NCBI RefSeq assembly: GCF_003268595.1
Contig: NZ_CP029797.1
Location: forward strand, 579,501-643,500
DNA from: Paraliobacillus zengyii
GTDB taxonomy: Bacteria > Bacillota > Bacilli > Bacillales > Amphibacillaceae
Reading direction: 5' to 3'
Length of the DNA: 64,000 bases
Position 1 is the first letter of the stretch. Each line of letters starts with the position of its first letter. This document shows positions 10,490 to 20,186 of the stretch, in pieces. The notes beneath the pieces are model-generated. The model had not been told where the DNA came from. It made no database searches and saw only the letters and a program-made list of their open reading frames with translations. The position numbers and the translations under genes are program-made.

Positions 10490-11743
10490 ATGAAGGTTTT
10501 AGTTATTGGAAGTGGTGGAAGAGAACATGCTATCGTTCAAAAATTAAAGCAGAGTAAACAAGGTCTTGATATCTTTGTTGCACCTGGAAACGGTGGTATT
10601 GCGAGTCAAGCAACTTGTGTCCCTATTAAAGACGATGATATCGAAGGACTGTTAAAGTTTGCTAAGGAAAACGCAATTGATTATACAATTGTTGGTCCAG
10701 AGATCGCATTAACAGAAGGTGTCGTGAATGCTTTTGAAGCGGAAGGATTACAAATATTCGGACCTACTAAAGAAGCCGCACTAATTGAGGGGAGCAAGGA
10801 CTTTGCCAAAGCGTTTATGAAAAAACACAATATTCCTACAGCTGATTATCAAACATTTACGGAAGTTGAAGCTGCCAAGGCTTATCTGGAGGAAAAAGGT
10901 GCTCCTATTGTTGTAAAAGCAGATGGTTTAGCAGCTGGTAAAGGCGTTGTCGTAGCAACAACGCTTGAGCAAGCAATTGAAGCTGTCGAATCTATGTTAG
11001 TAGATAACTGTTTTGGTGATGCTGGGAGTCGCGTTGTTATTGAAGAATTTCTTGCTGGTAAAGAATTCTCTTTAATGGCTTTTGTCCACGGAGAGAACGT
11101 CTATCCAATGATGCCTGCAAGAGATCACAAACGTGCCTATGATCATGACCAAGGGCCAAATACTGGTGGTATGGGCGCTTTTTCTCCAGTACCTGATCTT
11201 GATCAAGCCAAAGTGGACTTTGCTGTAGAGCATATTTTAAAACCAACAGCAAAAGGAATGATGGAAGAAGGACGTTCTTTTACTGGTATTCTTTACGGTG
11301 GATTAATTGAAACACCAGCAGGACCTAAAGTGATTGAATTTAATGCACGGTTAGGTGATCCAGAAACACAGGTTGTATTACCTTTATTAGAAAACGAATT
11401 AATGCAAGTGATAGTCGACGTGAAAAACGGTGATGATCCGCAATTAACGTGGAAAAAAGGCTATGCAATTGGAACAGTTGTTGCTTCAAAAGGTTATCCT
11501 GGTAGCTATCAAAAGGAAGTCCAGCTACCTGATTTAACAAATGAATCAGATTGTTTCGTTATACATGCAGGTACTGGGTTGTCATCTTCAGGATCTTTCT
11601 ATTCAACAGGTGGACGTGTGTTACTTGTTGGAGCAGTTGAAAAGAATCCAGAAGATGCCCGAGAAAAAGTATATCAATATGTAAAAGCGTTTGATCAAAC
11701 AGATGATTTTTTCTATCGAAAAGATATCGGATCAACGAAATAA
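10490..11743 (+). CDS. purD: GAR synthetase (phosphoribosylamine-glycine ligase)
   Basis: An ATP-grasp enzyme joining phosphoribosylamine and glycine. The protein has 417 aa. It begins KVLVIGSGGREHAI, has KADGLAAGKGVVVA for nucleotide binding, NTGGMGAFSP, and the metal-binding EFNARLGDPETQ. ATG 10490 follows TTGAGGTGATGTAA. It is the last gene of the pur operon and is followed by a strong terminator. Confidence 0.97.
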   Translation: MKVLVIGSGGREHAIVQKLKQSKQGLDIFVAPGNGGIASQATCVPIKDDDIEGLLKFAKENAIDYTIVGPEIALTEGVVNAFEAEGLQIFGPTKEAALIEGSKDFAKAFMKKHNIPTADYQTFTEVEAAKAYLEEKGAPIVVKADGLAAGKGVVVATTLEQAIEAVESMLVDNCFGDAGSRVVIEEFLAGKEFSLMAFVHGENVYPMMPARDHKRAYDHDQGPNTGGMGAFSPVPDLDQAKVDFAVEHILKPTAKGMMEEGRSFTGILYGGLIETPAGPKVIEFNARLGDPETQVVLPLLENELMQVIVDVKNGDDPQLTWKKGYAIGTVVASKGYPGSYQKEVQLPDLTNESDCFVIHAGTGLSSSGSFYSTGGRVLLVGAVEKNPEDAREKVYQYVKAFDQTDDFFYRKDIGSTK

Positions 11744-11755
11744 TTAGAATAGTAG

Positions 11756-11790
11756 CGTCTACAAAGTATAGACTTTGTAGGCGTTTTTTT
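11756..11790 (+). terminator. Terminator of the pur operon
   Basis: A 12-bp stem (CGTCTACAAAGT against ACTTTGTAGGCG, one G-T pair) with a 4-nt loop, followed by seven T residues, 12 bp after the purD stop codon. Confidence 0.9.
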
Positions 11791-11858
11791 GAAAAAGCTA
11801 TAAACTTAGACATAACGTGCTATACCCGCTACGGAAGCAAAGGCTATTTTTAATAAAA

Positions 11859-11978
11859 ATGCAATTAATCAGGCGAAAAGAGTGATAATCGGGCGAATAT
11901 GCAATTAATCGGGCGAAAAGAATGATAATCGAGCGAAAATGCAATTAAACGAGCGAAAAGAATGATAATTTAGTAATA
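11859..11978. repeat. Three 40-bp tandem repeats
   Basis: Three units starting at 11859, 11899 and 11939, each beginning ATGCAATTAA and containing GGCGAAAAGA and TGATAATC variants. Every unit is itself two related 20-bp halves built around CGRGCGAAA. The third unit is degraded at its 3' end. The array lies between the pur terminator and the ABC exporter genes and has no gene. Function unknown. Confidence 0.85.
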
Positions 11979-11985
11979 AATAAAG

Positions 11986-12020
11986 AACGGCTAAAAGGTG
12001 AAACTTTTCAGCCGTTTATT
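11986..12020. terminator. Hairpin upstream of the ABC exporter genes
   Basis: Stem AACGGCTAAAAG against CTTTTCAGCCGTT with one bulge, then TTATTTTG. It could act on read-through from the left; a weak A-rich tract on the other side would allow some bidirectional use. Confidence 0.55.
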
Positions 12021-12083
12021 TTGTATTATATAATAATTAAAAAGGTAAATTATGTTAAGCTAAAGATACTAACGTATAGGAAG

Positions 12084-12893
12084 GTGAGGCGTATCGAATT
12101 CAGTCATGAGAGTGTGCTAAAGATTGAAGATTTGACGATGAGTTTTAGCGGAAAAAAAGTGTTGGTTGGGATTGACTTGGAAGTATTTCGTGGTCAAATT
12201 ATTGGTTATATCGGTCCAAATGGTGCTGGTAAAAGTACAACGGTAAAAATTATCCTTGGGCTCTTAGAAGGATACCAAGGTAAGGTTGAAATTTTTGGTC
12301 AAGATATTGCAAAAGGTGATGTGTCATATAAAAGGAAAATCGGCTATGTTCCCGAAAGCGGTGAAGTTTACGATAATTTGACAGCTTTAGAATATGTTAC
12401 GTTTATCGGACAACTATATGGCATGTCTGAGGAAGAAGTAGAAGTGAAAACAATCCAGTTATTAGATAAATTCGGTATGCGTGATTCCCTACATCAAAGA
12501 ATTTCTTCTTTTTCAAAAGGTATGAAACAGAAACTGCTTATTATCTCAAGTGTCATTCATGACCCAGAGCTACTGTTTTTTGATGAGCCATTAAATGGTT
12601 TGGATGCAAATAGTGTGATGATTATCAAAGAGATGATGACGCTCTTGGCTGCAGAAGGAAAAACAATCTTTTACTCGTCTCATATTATGGATGTCGTTGA
12701 GAAAATAAGTAACCGTATTGTCTTATTAAAGGATGGTAAAATTGTAGCAGACGGTACATTTGGTCAATTGAAGGAGAAAAATGAGGAAGGTACACTTGAG
12801 CAAATCTTTAATCAGTTAACGGGATTTGATAACCATCAAGAGATCGCTAAAGAGGTAATCACAATCGTACATGGAGATCGTTCATATGAGTGA
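12084..12893 (+). CDS. ABC exporter ATP-binding protein
   Basis: ATPase of an ABC-2 type exporter, about 269 aa. Walker A is GPNGAGKST, the signature loop SFSKGMKQKL, and Walker B with the D-loop LLFFDEPLNGLD; the switch His is in YSSHIMDVVEKI. The start is uncertain. The frame is open from 12021, but AAGGTGAGG at 12081-12089 is the only ribosome site, so GTG 12084 or GTG 12114 are the realistic choices and the family N-terminus (LKIEDLTMSFSGKKVL) starts about there. It overlaps the permease gene by 8 bp. Substrate unknown; the pair resembles uncharacterised Bacillus exporters. Confidence 0.85.
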   Translation: MRRIEFSHESVLKIEDLTMSFSGKKVLVGIDLEVFRGQIIGYIGPNGAGKSTTVKIILGLLEGYQGKVEIFGQDIAKGDVSYKRKIGYVPESGEVYDNLTALEYVTFIGQLYGMSEEEVEVKTIQLLDKFGMRDSLHQRISSFSKGMKQKLLIISSVIHDPELLFFDEPLNGLDANSVMIIKEMMTLLAAEGKTIFYSSHIMDVVEKISNRIVLLKDGKIVADGTFGQLKEKNEEGTLEQIFNQLTGFDNHQEIAKEVITIVHGDRSYE

Positions 12894-14490
12894 TTTTTTT
12901 ACATTAAAAGTATTAGATCGTTTTAAGCGCCTCTTTCCACTGTTTGGTGTTAACTATCCAGTAATGCGTAGAATTTTAGCGATTAAGTTAACAATGGATC
13001 AACGACGTGTACCGACTATTTTTCAAGATATGAAACAAAAAGAAAACGGAAATCCATTAGTAAAGTCATTACTTTTATATGGATTTTATGGATTAATTCT
13101 AATTCCGTTTATTCTGATGGATGATAATTTTTTATTTCAAATGAGTATTGTGTTTGGCATTTTTATGTTTATCTTGATGACATCAATGATATCCGATTTT
13201 TCCACCGTATTACTTGATGTTCGTGATAAAACGATCTTACATACGAAGCCAATTAACAGTAAGACAATTAGTGCAGCTAAACTAATTCATGTCATCATTT
13301 ACATGAGTCAAATAACTGGATCATTTGTTATGATACCATTGATTGTAGCGGGTGCTGTTCAAGGTATTGGATTTGCTTTGCTATTTTTAGCTGAAATTAT
13401 TTTGAATGCACTATTTATTATCGTAGTAACGGCCTTGTTTTACATCTTTATTTTACGATTCTTTGATGGAGAGAAACTAAAAGACTTCATTAACTATGTC
13501 CAAATCTTTCTATCGGTTACAATATTGATAGGTTATCAGATTGTCGCTCGATCATTTGAATTCGTTGATTTAAATGTGCAATTTGACTGGCAGTGGTGGC
13601 ATTTACTTTTACCACCTGTTTGGTTTGCGGCACCATTTGAATGGTTTCTTTCAGGTAATCAATCTATGTACACTATTTTATTTTCTATTATGGCACTTGT
13701 TATACCAATTCTATCGATTGTACTTTACTTATATCTAGTTCCGTCATTTGAACGTAATCTACAGAAATTATTAGAAACAAGTGGAACGAAGAGATCGAAA
13801 GGACTAAAATGGGAAAGGTTTTTAGCGAAGCTCAGCTGTGGTAGTCAGGAAGAACGAACAGTGTTTCGTTTCGCTAGTAAGATGCTTCGACAGGAACGAG
13901 AATTTAAACTAAAAGTCTATCCTTCACTAGGGTTCTCTATTGTTATGCCGTTTATCATTCTCTTTAATGTCCTACGCACCGGCCTTGATTCGCCTAATGC
14001 ATATTTAACTATTTATTTTTGTAACCTAATGATTCCGAATATTGTTCATATGTTAAAGTTTTCAGGTAGTTATAAAGGAGCATGGATCTATCGTACGCTT
14101 CCGTTTTTAAAACCAAAAGCGATTTATCGTGCTACTTTAAAAGCCTTCTTATTTCAATTGTATATGCCAGTAATCTTGGTCATTAGTTGTATCTTTATGG
14201 GTTTTTTTTCATTTCATTTGTTACCAGATGTTATAGCAATCATTTTAACTGGCTGGCTTTATGCATTAATATGCTATAAATTAATGAACAATCAACAGTA
14301 TCCGTTTTCTGAATCCTTTTCATTTGCCCAAAATATTAATACAGGAAGCATGATTCTACTCATCTCATTAATCGGTATATTCACGCTCATGCACTATTTA
14401 GTTAGCTTACTCCCATTTGGCGTTTATTTCTATAATATTATATTGGCTATAATCAATTGGATTGCATGGAAAAAGGTATTTGATAAGTAA
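12886..14490 (+). CDS. ABC exporter membrane protein
   Basis: A 534-aa polytopic protein coupled to the ATPase before it. Several hydrophobic stretches are visible in two groups: about residues 55-240 (for example the run starting LILIPFILM) and about 345-530, separated by a charged cytoplasmic region around 290-330. I chose ATG 12886 because GGAGATCG precedes it and the first five residues of the longer frame are not needed. This layout fits the large permease subunits of ABC-2 type exporters. The substrate cannot be told from the sequence. Confidence 0.8.
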   Translation: MSDFFTLKVLDRFKRLFPLFGVNYPVMRRILAIKLTMDQRRVPTIFQDMKQKENGNPLVKSLLLYGFYGLILIPFILMDDNFLFQMSIVFGIFMFILMTSMISDFSTVLLDVRDKTILHTKPINSKTISAAKLIHVIIYMSQITGSFVMIPLIVAGAVQGIGFALLFLAEIILNALFIIVVTALFYIFILRFFDGEKLKDFINYVQIFLSVTILIGYQIVARSFEFVDLNVQFDWQWWHLLLPPVWFAAPFEWFLSGNQSMYTILFSIMALVIPILSIVLYLYLVPSFERNLQKLLETSGTKRSKGLKWERFLAKLSCGSQEERTVFRFASKMLRQEREFKLKVYPSLGFSIVMPFIILFNVLRTGLDSPNAYLTIYFCNLMIPNIVHMLKFSGSYKGAWIYRTLPFLKPKAIYRATLKAFLFQLYMPVILVISCIFMGFFSFHLLPDVIAIILTGWLYALICYKLMNNQQYPFSESFSFAQNINTGSMILLISLIGIFTLMHYLVSLLPFGVYFYNIILAIINWIAWKKVFDK

Positions 14491-14493
14491 GTT

Positions 14494-15090
14494 ACTCAAC
14501 TTTCTCACTTGAAAAATAAGCACTAAACGTTGGCTGTTATGAGTTTTGACATGTAACATGATTTAAAAAAGATGTTTATTACTGAATAAACATAGACTAT
14601 GCGATAACTGCCATGTTGATTTCCGCTACAGGCAGTCGCTTTTCGCGGGAAAATTTTTTCGGGGGTACATTACAAATCTTAGGCCCAAAAAGCGCTTTCC
14701 GAAGTGGATCTTCAGATCTTGCTTTTCCCGCAGGAGTCGACTGCCTTACGCTACATTCAATCAGCATAATGTGAGAAGCTGTTGTCATAAGCACAATAAA
14801 ACTTATTGACCAGCAGATAATATATTAATTTTAACCTTTATCCAGCGTATCAAATGAAATTGGCGACACTCCTGTAGGAACAGCGCGGGCTGAAGATCCA
14901 TTCTGTAAAACGGTTTTCTTTAAAGATTTAGCTGAAGCCGTGCCTACGGAAAGGGAGTCAATTTTATTTGAGGAGCAGGTAAGAACTTTATGCCTCTTAC
15001 CGCATAGTTTCTCTCAAGTGCGTCAGAACAAATGCACGGATGATTGCCAAAGAAGCGTGAAGTCAACTCCAATTTTGGATTGTGAGACTT
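14494..15090. repeat. Large non-coding repeat, copy 1 (right end missing)
   Basis: It begins ACTCAACTTTC and matches copy 2 (18426-19101) along most of its length. Shared blocks include CTAAACGTTGGCTGTTAT, GTGGATCTTCAGATCTTGC, CTGAAGCCGTGCCTACGG and TCTCAAGTGCGTCAG. It lacks about 36 bp present in copy 2 near 14893 and diverges after about 15090, so the right inverted end is gone. Short open frames here, for example 14940-15128, are not conserved between the copies and are not genes. Confidence 0.85.
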
Positions 15091-15132
15091 TCTTGTTGGG
15101 TATTGAAATTATTTTGAATGAGGAGTGAATAA

Positions 15133-15405
15133 ATGGAATATCTACTTATAACCATATCTATTCTTATCATAATTTCTTTATCAAGTAAGGTGGATAAATT
15201 GGAAGGTCATATAAAAGGAATGCAATATAAATTAGATCAATTAGTTAAACAATCGGGAATACCTGAACACCCGATAAATGATGATTTACGTGAACTAATA
15301 AAAGAAGGTAAAGATATAAAAGCAGTTAAAAAAGCAAGAGAAACATTAGGTCTTTCTTTGTTAGAAGGAAAACAATATATTGATAAATTAAAATCTGAAG
15401 TATAA
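15133..15405 (+). CDS. Small membrane protein with an L7/L12-like tail
   Basis: A 90-aa protein with a hydrophobic N-terminus (about residues 3-18), a short charged coiled-coil-like stretch (about 20-45), and a C-terminal helix-turn-helix reading AVKKARETLGLSLLEGKQYI. The tail resembles the C-terminal domain of ribosomal protein L7/L12, a pattern I know from small Bacillus membrane proteins of unknown function. ATG 15133 has GAGGAG 7 nt upstream. The gene is monocistronic, ends at a bidirectional terminator, and sits right behind repeat copy 1. Function unknown. Confidence 0.7.
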   Translation: MEYLLITISILIIISLSSKVDKLEGHIKGMQYKLDQLVKQSGIPEHPINDDLRELIKEGKDIKAVKKARETLGLSLLEGKQYIDKLKSEV

Positions 15406-15418
15406 TTCACTTTATAAA

Positions 15419-15467
15419 AAAGCAACATGCGGCACATTTTATTGTGCATGTTGCTTAAGTATTTTTG
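15419..15467. terminator. Bidirectional terminator
   Basis: AGCAACATGC (15421-15430) pairs with GCATGTTGCT (15446-15455), with an inner CACA/TGTG pairing. A-rich sequence lies on the left and a T-rich tract on the right, so it can serve both the small membrane protein gene and the convergent chemoreceptor gene. Confidence 0.8.
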
Positions 15468-15478
15468 TGATTCCCTTA

Positions 15479-16729
15479 TTAAAATGATGCTTTTAGTGCT
15501 TCTAATTCTTGCTGTACTTCTTCTGTTTTTGTCAATTGGTCTGTCAATGTTGTGTTTAAGTGCATAATTTTTTCGGTTGTATCCTCTGTTTTATTTGTAA
15601 CGTACTCCATTGTGGTTGTTATTTCAAGGCTTGCTTTCGAAACATCTTGACTGTTTGTATTAACTTTTTCGATAGATTTAATGTTTGTCATAATTGTTGA
15701 AGCAATATCCTCAAAACTAGTGTTGATTTCTAATATTTTTTCTGATTCGTGATTAATATTATTGGCACGTTCTTCCGACTGACTTGCAATGTTCTGGACA
15801 TCTTCTAAAATTCGGTCTACCGTTTTTGTGATTTGTTCTGTTGCATCAACAGATCTTTCTGCTAGCTTACGAACTTCCTCTGCTACAACTGAAAAACCTT
15901 TTCCATTTTCTCCAGCACGTGCTGCTTCAATGGATGCATTTAAGGCAAGTAAATTAGTCTGTTCTGAAATATCGTTAATTAATGTAACAACTTCGTTTAT
16001 TCTTAGAATTTCATCTGCAAGTTGAACGATTTTATTTTTCGCGTTTTCAGAGTTACTAGCGATTTTCTCCATCGTTTCGGACGAATCATTAATTTGCTTT
16101 ACGCCGTCCTCTGTCTTCATCTTCATGTGATGGAATGCATCAGTTAAGTTTGATAAGTCGTCTGTAATTGTTTGGAATTGATTATTCATATTATCCGCAA
16201 CTGCTGTCGTTTCTTCAAAAGAACCTAATTGTTCTTGGGAAGTTGCTGATATATCCTCAAAATGTTCACTAATTGATTTTATCTCATCCGTTAAATTATT
16301 AACACGTTCCGAAATGTTAGTTGATCTTTCTTCGACTAAATGAATTTGATCTTGTTGCTTTAATTGAAAGTCTTCTATACTTGCAAATAATTTATTCAAT
16401 TGTCCTCCCAATAAACCAATTTCATTATTTTCTTTCGATTGAATACGAGTATCGAGTTCGCCATTTTCAAATTGTTGAATTTTCTGTTCCATATCTTTAA
16501 TAGGCTTCAATATGTAATAGCGTAAAAAGCCTCCAATCAAAATTGTGGTGACAACAATGTTCATTAGATTATTGATCCAAATACCAATTATCCCTAAATT
16601 AATGTTTGTCATTTCAATTAAACTTAAAATAAAATTTGAAATAGTTGTATTTAACAGTAAGACAATGATTAGTGCGATGATAATTCGAAATTGGATATGC
16701 TGCCAGATTGGTAGTTTTTTTGTTTCCAT
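15479..16729 (-). CDS. Methyl-accepting chemotaxis protein without an external sensor domain
   Basis: A 416-aa chemoreceptor. Two hydrophobic segments lie at about residues 12-35 and 45-68 with only a dozen residues between them, so there is no external ligand domain. A HAMP region follows (about 65-120, containing [20 protein letters not shown]). The signalling domain has the conserved hairpin tip [19 protein letters not shown] near residue 270. The start ATG is preceded by GAGAGGAATT on the minus strand. Such receptors usually sense internal or membrane signals or a partner protein. It is convergent with the preceding small gene. Confidence 0.92.
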   Translation of the reverse strand: METKKLPIWQHIQFRIIIALIIVLLLNTTISNFILSLIEMTNINLGIIGIWINNLMNIVVTTILIGGFLRYYILKPIKDMEQKIQQFENGELDTRIQSKENNEIGLLGGQLNKLFASIEDFQLKQQDQIHLVEERSTNISERVNNLTDEIKSISEHFEDISATSQEQLGSFEETTAVADNMNNQFQTITDDLSNLTDAFHHMKMKTEDGVKQINDSSETMEKIASNSENAKNKIVQLADEILRINEVVTLINDISEQTNLLALNASIEAARAGENGKGFSVVAEEVRKLAERSVDATEQITKTVDRILEDVQNIASQSEERANNINHESEKILEINTSFEDIASTIMTNIKSIEKVNTNSQDVSKASLEITTTMEYVTNKTEDTTEKIMHLNTTLTDQLTKTEEVQQELEALKASF

Positions 16730-16857
16730 TTTTATAATTCCTCTCGAAACTAGTATTTTTTATATGCTCTGATATATACCCCGATTATTTAAAGATAAAC
16801 CTTTATTTATAATTATTTTATCCTAGGCATATATAACTGGTTCATAAAGGAAAAATA

Positions 16858-16890
16858 ACGCGCTAATCATATCGATTAGCGCGTGTTTCT
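16858..16890. terminator. Terminator of the GH4 gene
   Basis: An 11-bp perfect stem, ACGCGCTAATC (16858-16868) with GATTAGCGCGT (16874-16884), just past the GH4 stop. On the minus strand it is followed by TTATTTTTCC. It separates the GH4 gene from the chemoreceptor gene. Confidence 0.85.
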
Positions 16891-16894
16891 AATG

Positions 16895-18223
16895 CTATGC
16901 ATTCACCTTTGTGAAAAATTGTGGTAGATGTTCTTTATGTGCTTCCATCATTTCATCAATAATTTCCTTTGCTATTGTATCTGATGGAGTTAATGGATTA
17001 ATAGTTAGGGCTAAGACGACTTTATCGTAATCCCCGGTTACTGCAGCTTCAGCTGAAATACGTTCAAATGATTTAATTTGTTGTACTAATCCGCGGACAG
17101 CCACTGGCAAATCACCCATTGTAATAGGTTTCGGACCATCTTTGGTAATGACACAGCTAACTTCAACAGCTGAATCATTGGGAATACTTGCGATTGCGCC
17201 ATTGTTTCTAGTGTTTACTGGTTGGATGTCTCGTTTGTCATTATAAATAGAAGTAATTAAACGAACAGCTGCATCAGAATAATAGGCGCCGCCACGTTCT
17301 TGTAATTGTGGTGGTTTACTATCTAATTCAGGATCTTTATACAATTCAAAAAGTTCTTTTTCTAATTTTTGAACGACTTCTGCACGAGTACCTTCTTTTT
17401 CAGCATTCTTAACATTTTTCTCTAGCATTTGTTTCGATTTGTAGTAATAATTATGGTAAGGACAAGTTAAGGCATCAAGACTTTTAATGAATTCTGGTTC
17501 CCAGCCTAAGCCCTCAATGTTTTTCACAAAGCTACTATTCTCTGGATTTGATAATAAGTCAATTACTTCTTTTTTAACACTTTTTCCATCTACATAGACA
17601 TCTAATCCGTAAACCATATGATTAAGTCCAGCGAAATCGATATGAATACGAGAATGATCTACATCTAATAATTTAGCAATACCCATCTCCATACCAATAG
17701 GTACATTGCACAGGCCAACAATTTTGGTAATGTTAGAATAACGAAGAACGGCTTCTGTCACCATTCCCGCTGGGTTAGTAAAGTTAATCAACCATGCATT
17801 CGGACATAGTCGTTCGATGTCCTTACAAATTTCAAGAATCACCGGGATGGTGCGTAATCCTTTAAATAAGCCGCCGGGGCCGTTGGTTTCTTGACCAAGT
17901 ACACCGTATTTCATTGGAATGCGTTCGTCTTTTGCACGTGCTTCTAGTAAACCAACGCGAAATTGTGTCGTAACAAAATCAGCACCTTTTAATGCTTCTT
18001 CCCTGTCTAATGTTAAATGAATCTCAATTGGAAGACCTGCCTTTTTTACCATACGTCTTGCTAAAGCGCCAACTATTTCTAGTTTATCTTTACCAGCTTC
18101 GATATCAACTAACCAAAGCTCACGAATGGATAATTCATGATAATGATTAATAAAACCTTCCATTAATTCTGGGGTGTAACTTGAGCCGCCACCAATTGTC
18201 GCAATTTTTAATCCCTTCGTCAT
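16895..18223 (-). CDS. licH: GH4 6-phospho-beta-glucosidase (LicH type)
   Basis: NAD- and metal-dependent glycosidase of family GH4, 442 aa, that splits phosphorylated beta-glucosides such as 6-phospho-cellobiose in the cytoplasm. The N-terminal Rossmann motif is [34 protein letters not shown], the metal-binding GLCNVPIG (Cys near residue 174) and AGLNHM (His near 203) are all present. It closely resembles LicH/CelF. No PTS genes lie beside it, so the phosphorylated substrate must come from a transporter coded elsewhere. A possible cre box lies upstream. The gene is transcribed alone and ends at a strong hairpin. Confidence 0.93.
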   Translation of the reverse strand: MTKGLKIATIGGGSSYTPELMEGFINHYHELSIRELWLVDIEAGKDKLEIVGALARRMVKKAGLPIEIHLTLDREEALKGADFVTTQFRVGLLEARAKDERIPMKYGVLGQETNGPGGLFKGLRTIPVILEICKDIERLCPNAWLINFTNPAGMVTEAVLRYSNITKIVGLCNVPIGMEMGIAKLLDVDHSRIHIDFAGLNHMVYGLDVYVDGKSVKKEVIDLLSNPENSSFVKNIEGLGWEPEFIKSLDALTCPYHNYYYKSKQMLEKNVKNAEKEGTRAEVVQKLEKELFELYKDPELDSKPPQLQERGGAYYSDAAVRLITSIYNDKRDIQPVNTRNNGAIASIPNDSAVEVSCVITKDGPKPITMGDLPVAVRGLVQQIKSFERISAEAAVTGDYDKVVLALTINPLTPSDTIAKEIIDEMMEAHKEHLPQFFTKVNA

Positions 18224-18268
18224 AAGAATCCCTCCAAATTGATTGTAAGTACCCTTCTTTCAACATAG

Positions 18269-18282
18269 AGTAAAGGCTTACA
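18269..18282 (-). promoter_or_regulatory. Possible cre (CcpA) site upstream of licH
   Basis: On the minus strand the sequence reads TGTAAGCCTTTACT, one mismatch from TGWAARCGYTWWCW, but the mismatch falls in the central CG. It sits about 45-60 bp upstream of the GH4 start, a normal place for catabolite control of a sugar gene. Confidence 0.35.
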
Positions 18283-18425
18283 ATGTTTATGTTTCAATTT
18301 TAGCTTGTAAAGAAGTTTCCGTATAGATAAAACGAACATCTAGTTTTAAATTACAGTTAAAGGAATATGTCACATAGACGTAACAGGGTGTTTCAACTAC
18401 AATAAAAGATAACTATTCTATTAAT

Positions 18426-19101
18426 AACTCAACTTTCTCACTTAAAAAATAAGCGCTAAACGTTGGCTGTTATAAGTTTGGTTTGTGTTCCTTATAAAAC
18501 TTGACACGATTAAAAAATGTTTAGTAATGAAAACCCATAAAATCTGTCGTAACTGCAATGTTGATTTCCGCTGCAGGCAGTCGCTTTCCGCGGGCAAGTC
18601 TTCAGCTAACTTCGAAAAGCAAAAAGCACTTTCCGAAGTGGATCTTCAGATCTTGCTTTTCCCGCAGGATTCGACTGCCTTACGCTTCAATCAGCTCAGC
18701 ATATTGTAAGCACCTGTTGTTATAAGTATAAATAAAAATTTATGACAAGAAGCTATTTTAACCTCTATCCAGCGCATCAAATGAAATTGACGAGACTCCA
18801 GTAGGAACAGCACATGTTTTCGATGGGATGAGTAATCGCAGTCCCACGGGCTGAAGATCCATTCGGTAAAGCGTTTTTCTTTACCGAATTAGCTGAAGCC
18901 GTGCCTACGGAAAGGAAGTCAATTTCATTTGAGGAGCGGGTAAGAACTTTATGCCTCTTGCGGCGGAATTTCTCTCAAGTGCGTCAGGTCAAACATACGG
19001 ATGATAACCAAAGAAGGTGAAGTCAATTTCTATTTTGGATTATGAGACTACGTTGATATACTAAGGCTTAACTGCCTGTTTTACAGTACGAAAGTTGAGT
19101 T
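18426..19101. repeat. Large non-coding repeat, copy 2, with terminal inverted repeats
   Basis: A 676-bp element with ends AACTCAACTTTC (18426) and GAAAGTTGAGTT (19090-19101), perfect inverted repeats. It contains two long imperfect hairpins. One pairs GGCAGTCG...GCGGG with CCCGC...CGACTGCC (about 18574-18680). The other pairs GAAATTGAC...GTAGG with a complement near 18910 and closes on the perfect inner hairpin TTCGGTAAAG/CTTTACCGAA. No convincing gene is inside; the short frame 18485-18709 is spurious. It resembles repeats common between genes in Bacillaceae. It ends 20 bp before moaB. Confidence 0.85.
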
Positions 19102-19120
19102 AATAAGAAAGGACCTGATT

Positions 19121-19621
19121 ATGACACATCTTGATAATGATAAAATTAAAAATGTTCGCTGTATGGTTATAACAGTGAGTGATACGCGAGATAAAGAAAC
19201 GGATAAAAGTGGACAAGCTATTAAGGGATTTCTCGAAGAAAATGATCACCTGCTACAAGATTACGTGATTGTAAAAGATGAAAAAGAAGAGATTAATAAA
19301 GCGATCCAACAGGGGTTAGCAGATGTACAAGTTGAAGCTATTTTATTAAATGGAGGGACAGGTATTGCGAAGCGTGATGTCACAATAGAAGTTGTACAAA
19401 GCGTTTTAGAGAAGGAATTGCCAGGGTTTGGTGAATTATTCCGTTATTTAAGCTATCAATATGATATTGGATCTGCTGCGATATTATCTCGTGCAACAGC
19501 AGGAGTAGCACGAGATACAGCCATATTTGCAATGCCAGGATCAACTGGAGCGGTTAAACTTGCTATGGAGCGATTAGTTTTACCTGAGTTGATCCATGTC
19601 ATAACAGAGATAAAAAAATAA
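19121..19621 (+). CDS. moaB: MoaB, molybdopterin adenylyltransferase family
   Basis: Molybdenum cofactor biosynthesis protein of the MoaB/Mog family, 166 aa. The molybdopterin-binding fold shows ITVSDTRDKETDKSGQ near the start, LNGGTGIAKRDVT near residue 75 and AMPGSTGAVKLAM near residue 145. The likely role is adenylylation of molybdopterin before metal insertion. GAAAGGAC lies upstream of the ATG. It is convergent with moaC, and its promoter must lie in or next to the large repeat that ends 20 bp upstream. Confidence 0.93.
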   Translation: MTHLDNDKIKNVRCMVITVSDTRDKETDKSGQAIKGFLEENDHLLQDYVIVKDEKEEINKAIQQGLADVQVEAILLNGGTGIAKRDVTIEVVQSVLEKELPGFGELFRYLSYQYDIGSAAILSRATAGVARDTAIFAMPGSTGAVKLAMERLVLPELIHVITEIKK

Positions 19622-19627
19622 GGCTAT

Positions 19628-20110
19628 TTATCGTTGATAATCGCCGCTTTTTCCGCCAGTTTTTGTTAACAAGAATGTTGGACCTAGTATCATTCCTTTA
19701 TCTACTGCTTTACACATGTCATACACAGTTAAACCTGTCACAGAGGCGGCGGTGAGTGCCTCCATTTCCACGCCTGTGCTTCCTTTTGTTTTGACTTCTA
19801 CCTCGATAATAAGGGACTGTTTATCGTTATCTTGGCTTTCCCAACTAAAGCTTATATTTACACCACTTAAAGGTAAGGGATGACACATTGGAATGATCGT
19901 TGAAGTTTGCTTTGCTGCCATAATACCAGCAACTTGAGCAACGGCAAGTACATCACCCTTAGCAAATGCGTGCTGTGTTATTTTTTGATAAATTTCTTGA
20001 TTAACAATTACGCGTGACTGACTAACAGCAGTACGAGTCGTTTCCTGTTTATCCGTTATATCGACCATTTTTGCTCTACCTTCTGAATTAAAATGAGAAA
20101 ATTCAGTCAT
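19628..20110 (-). CDS. moaC: MoaC, cyclic pyranopterin monophosphate synthase
   Basis: Acts with MoaA to convert GTP to cyclic pyranopterin monophosphate. The protein has 160 aa. It begins LTHFN-like (TEFSHFN), has MVDITDK, the active-site block MCHPLPLSG and the [14 protein letters not shown] segment of the family. The start at 20110 is chosen over 20119 because AAGAGGTGATCAAC precedes it. It is divergent from modA, 76 bp apart, and convergent with moaB. Confidence 0.95.
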   Translation of the reverse strand: MTEFSHFNSEGRAKMVDITDKQETTRTAVSQSRVIVNQEIYQKITQHAFAKGDVLAVAQVAGIMAAKQTSTIIPMCHPLPLSGVNISFSWESQDNDKQSLIIEVEVKTKGSTGVEMEALTAASVTGLTVYDMCKAVDKGMILGPTFLLTKTGGKSGDYQR

Positions 20111-20186
20111 GTTGATCACCTCTTATGTTATTATAACAAAATATAGAATGGACGTCTGTGCTAGAATGAAGGGAAGGAAGAGAAAA

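Noticed and set aside
11859..11978. CRISPR array
   Set aside because: The 40-bp units are contiguous without unique spacers, and no cas genes are present.
14940..15128. 62-aa open frame
   Set aside because: It lies inside the large non-coding repeat; the same region of copy 2 (18899-19080) does not keep the frame, and no ribosome site precedes it.
18485..18709. 74-aa open frame
   Set aside because: Inside repeat copy 2 and spanning one of its hairpins; copy 1 has no matching frame.
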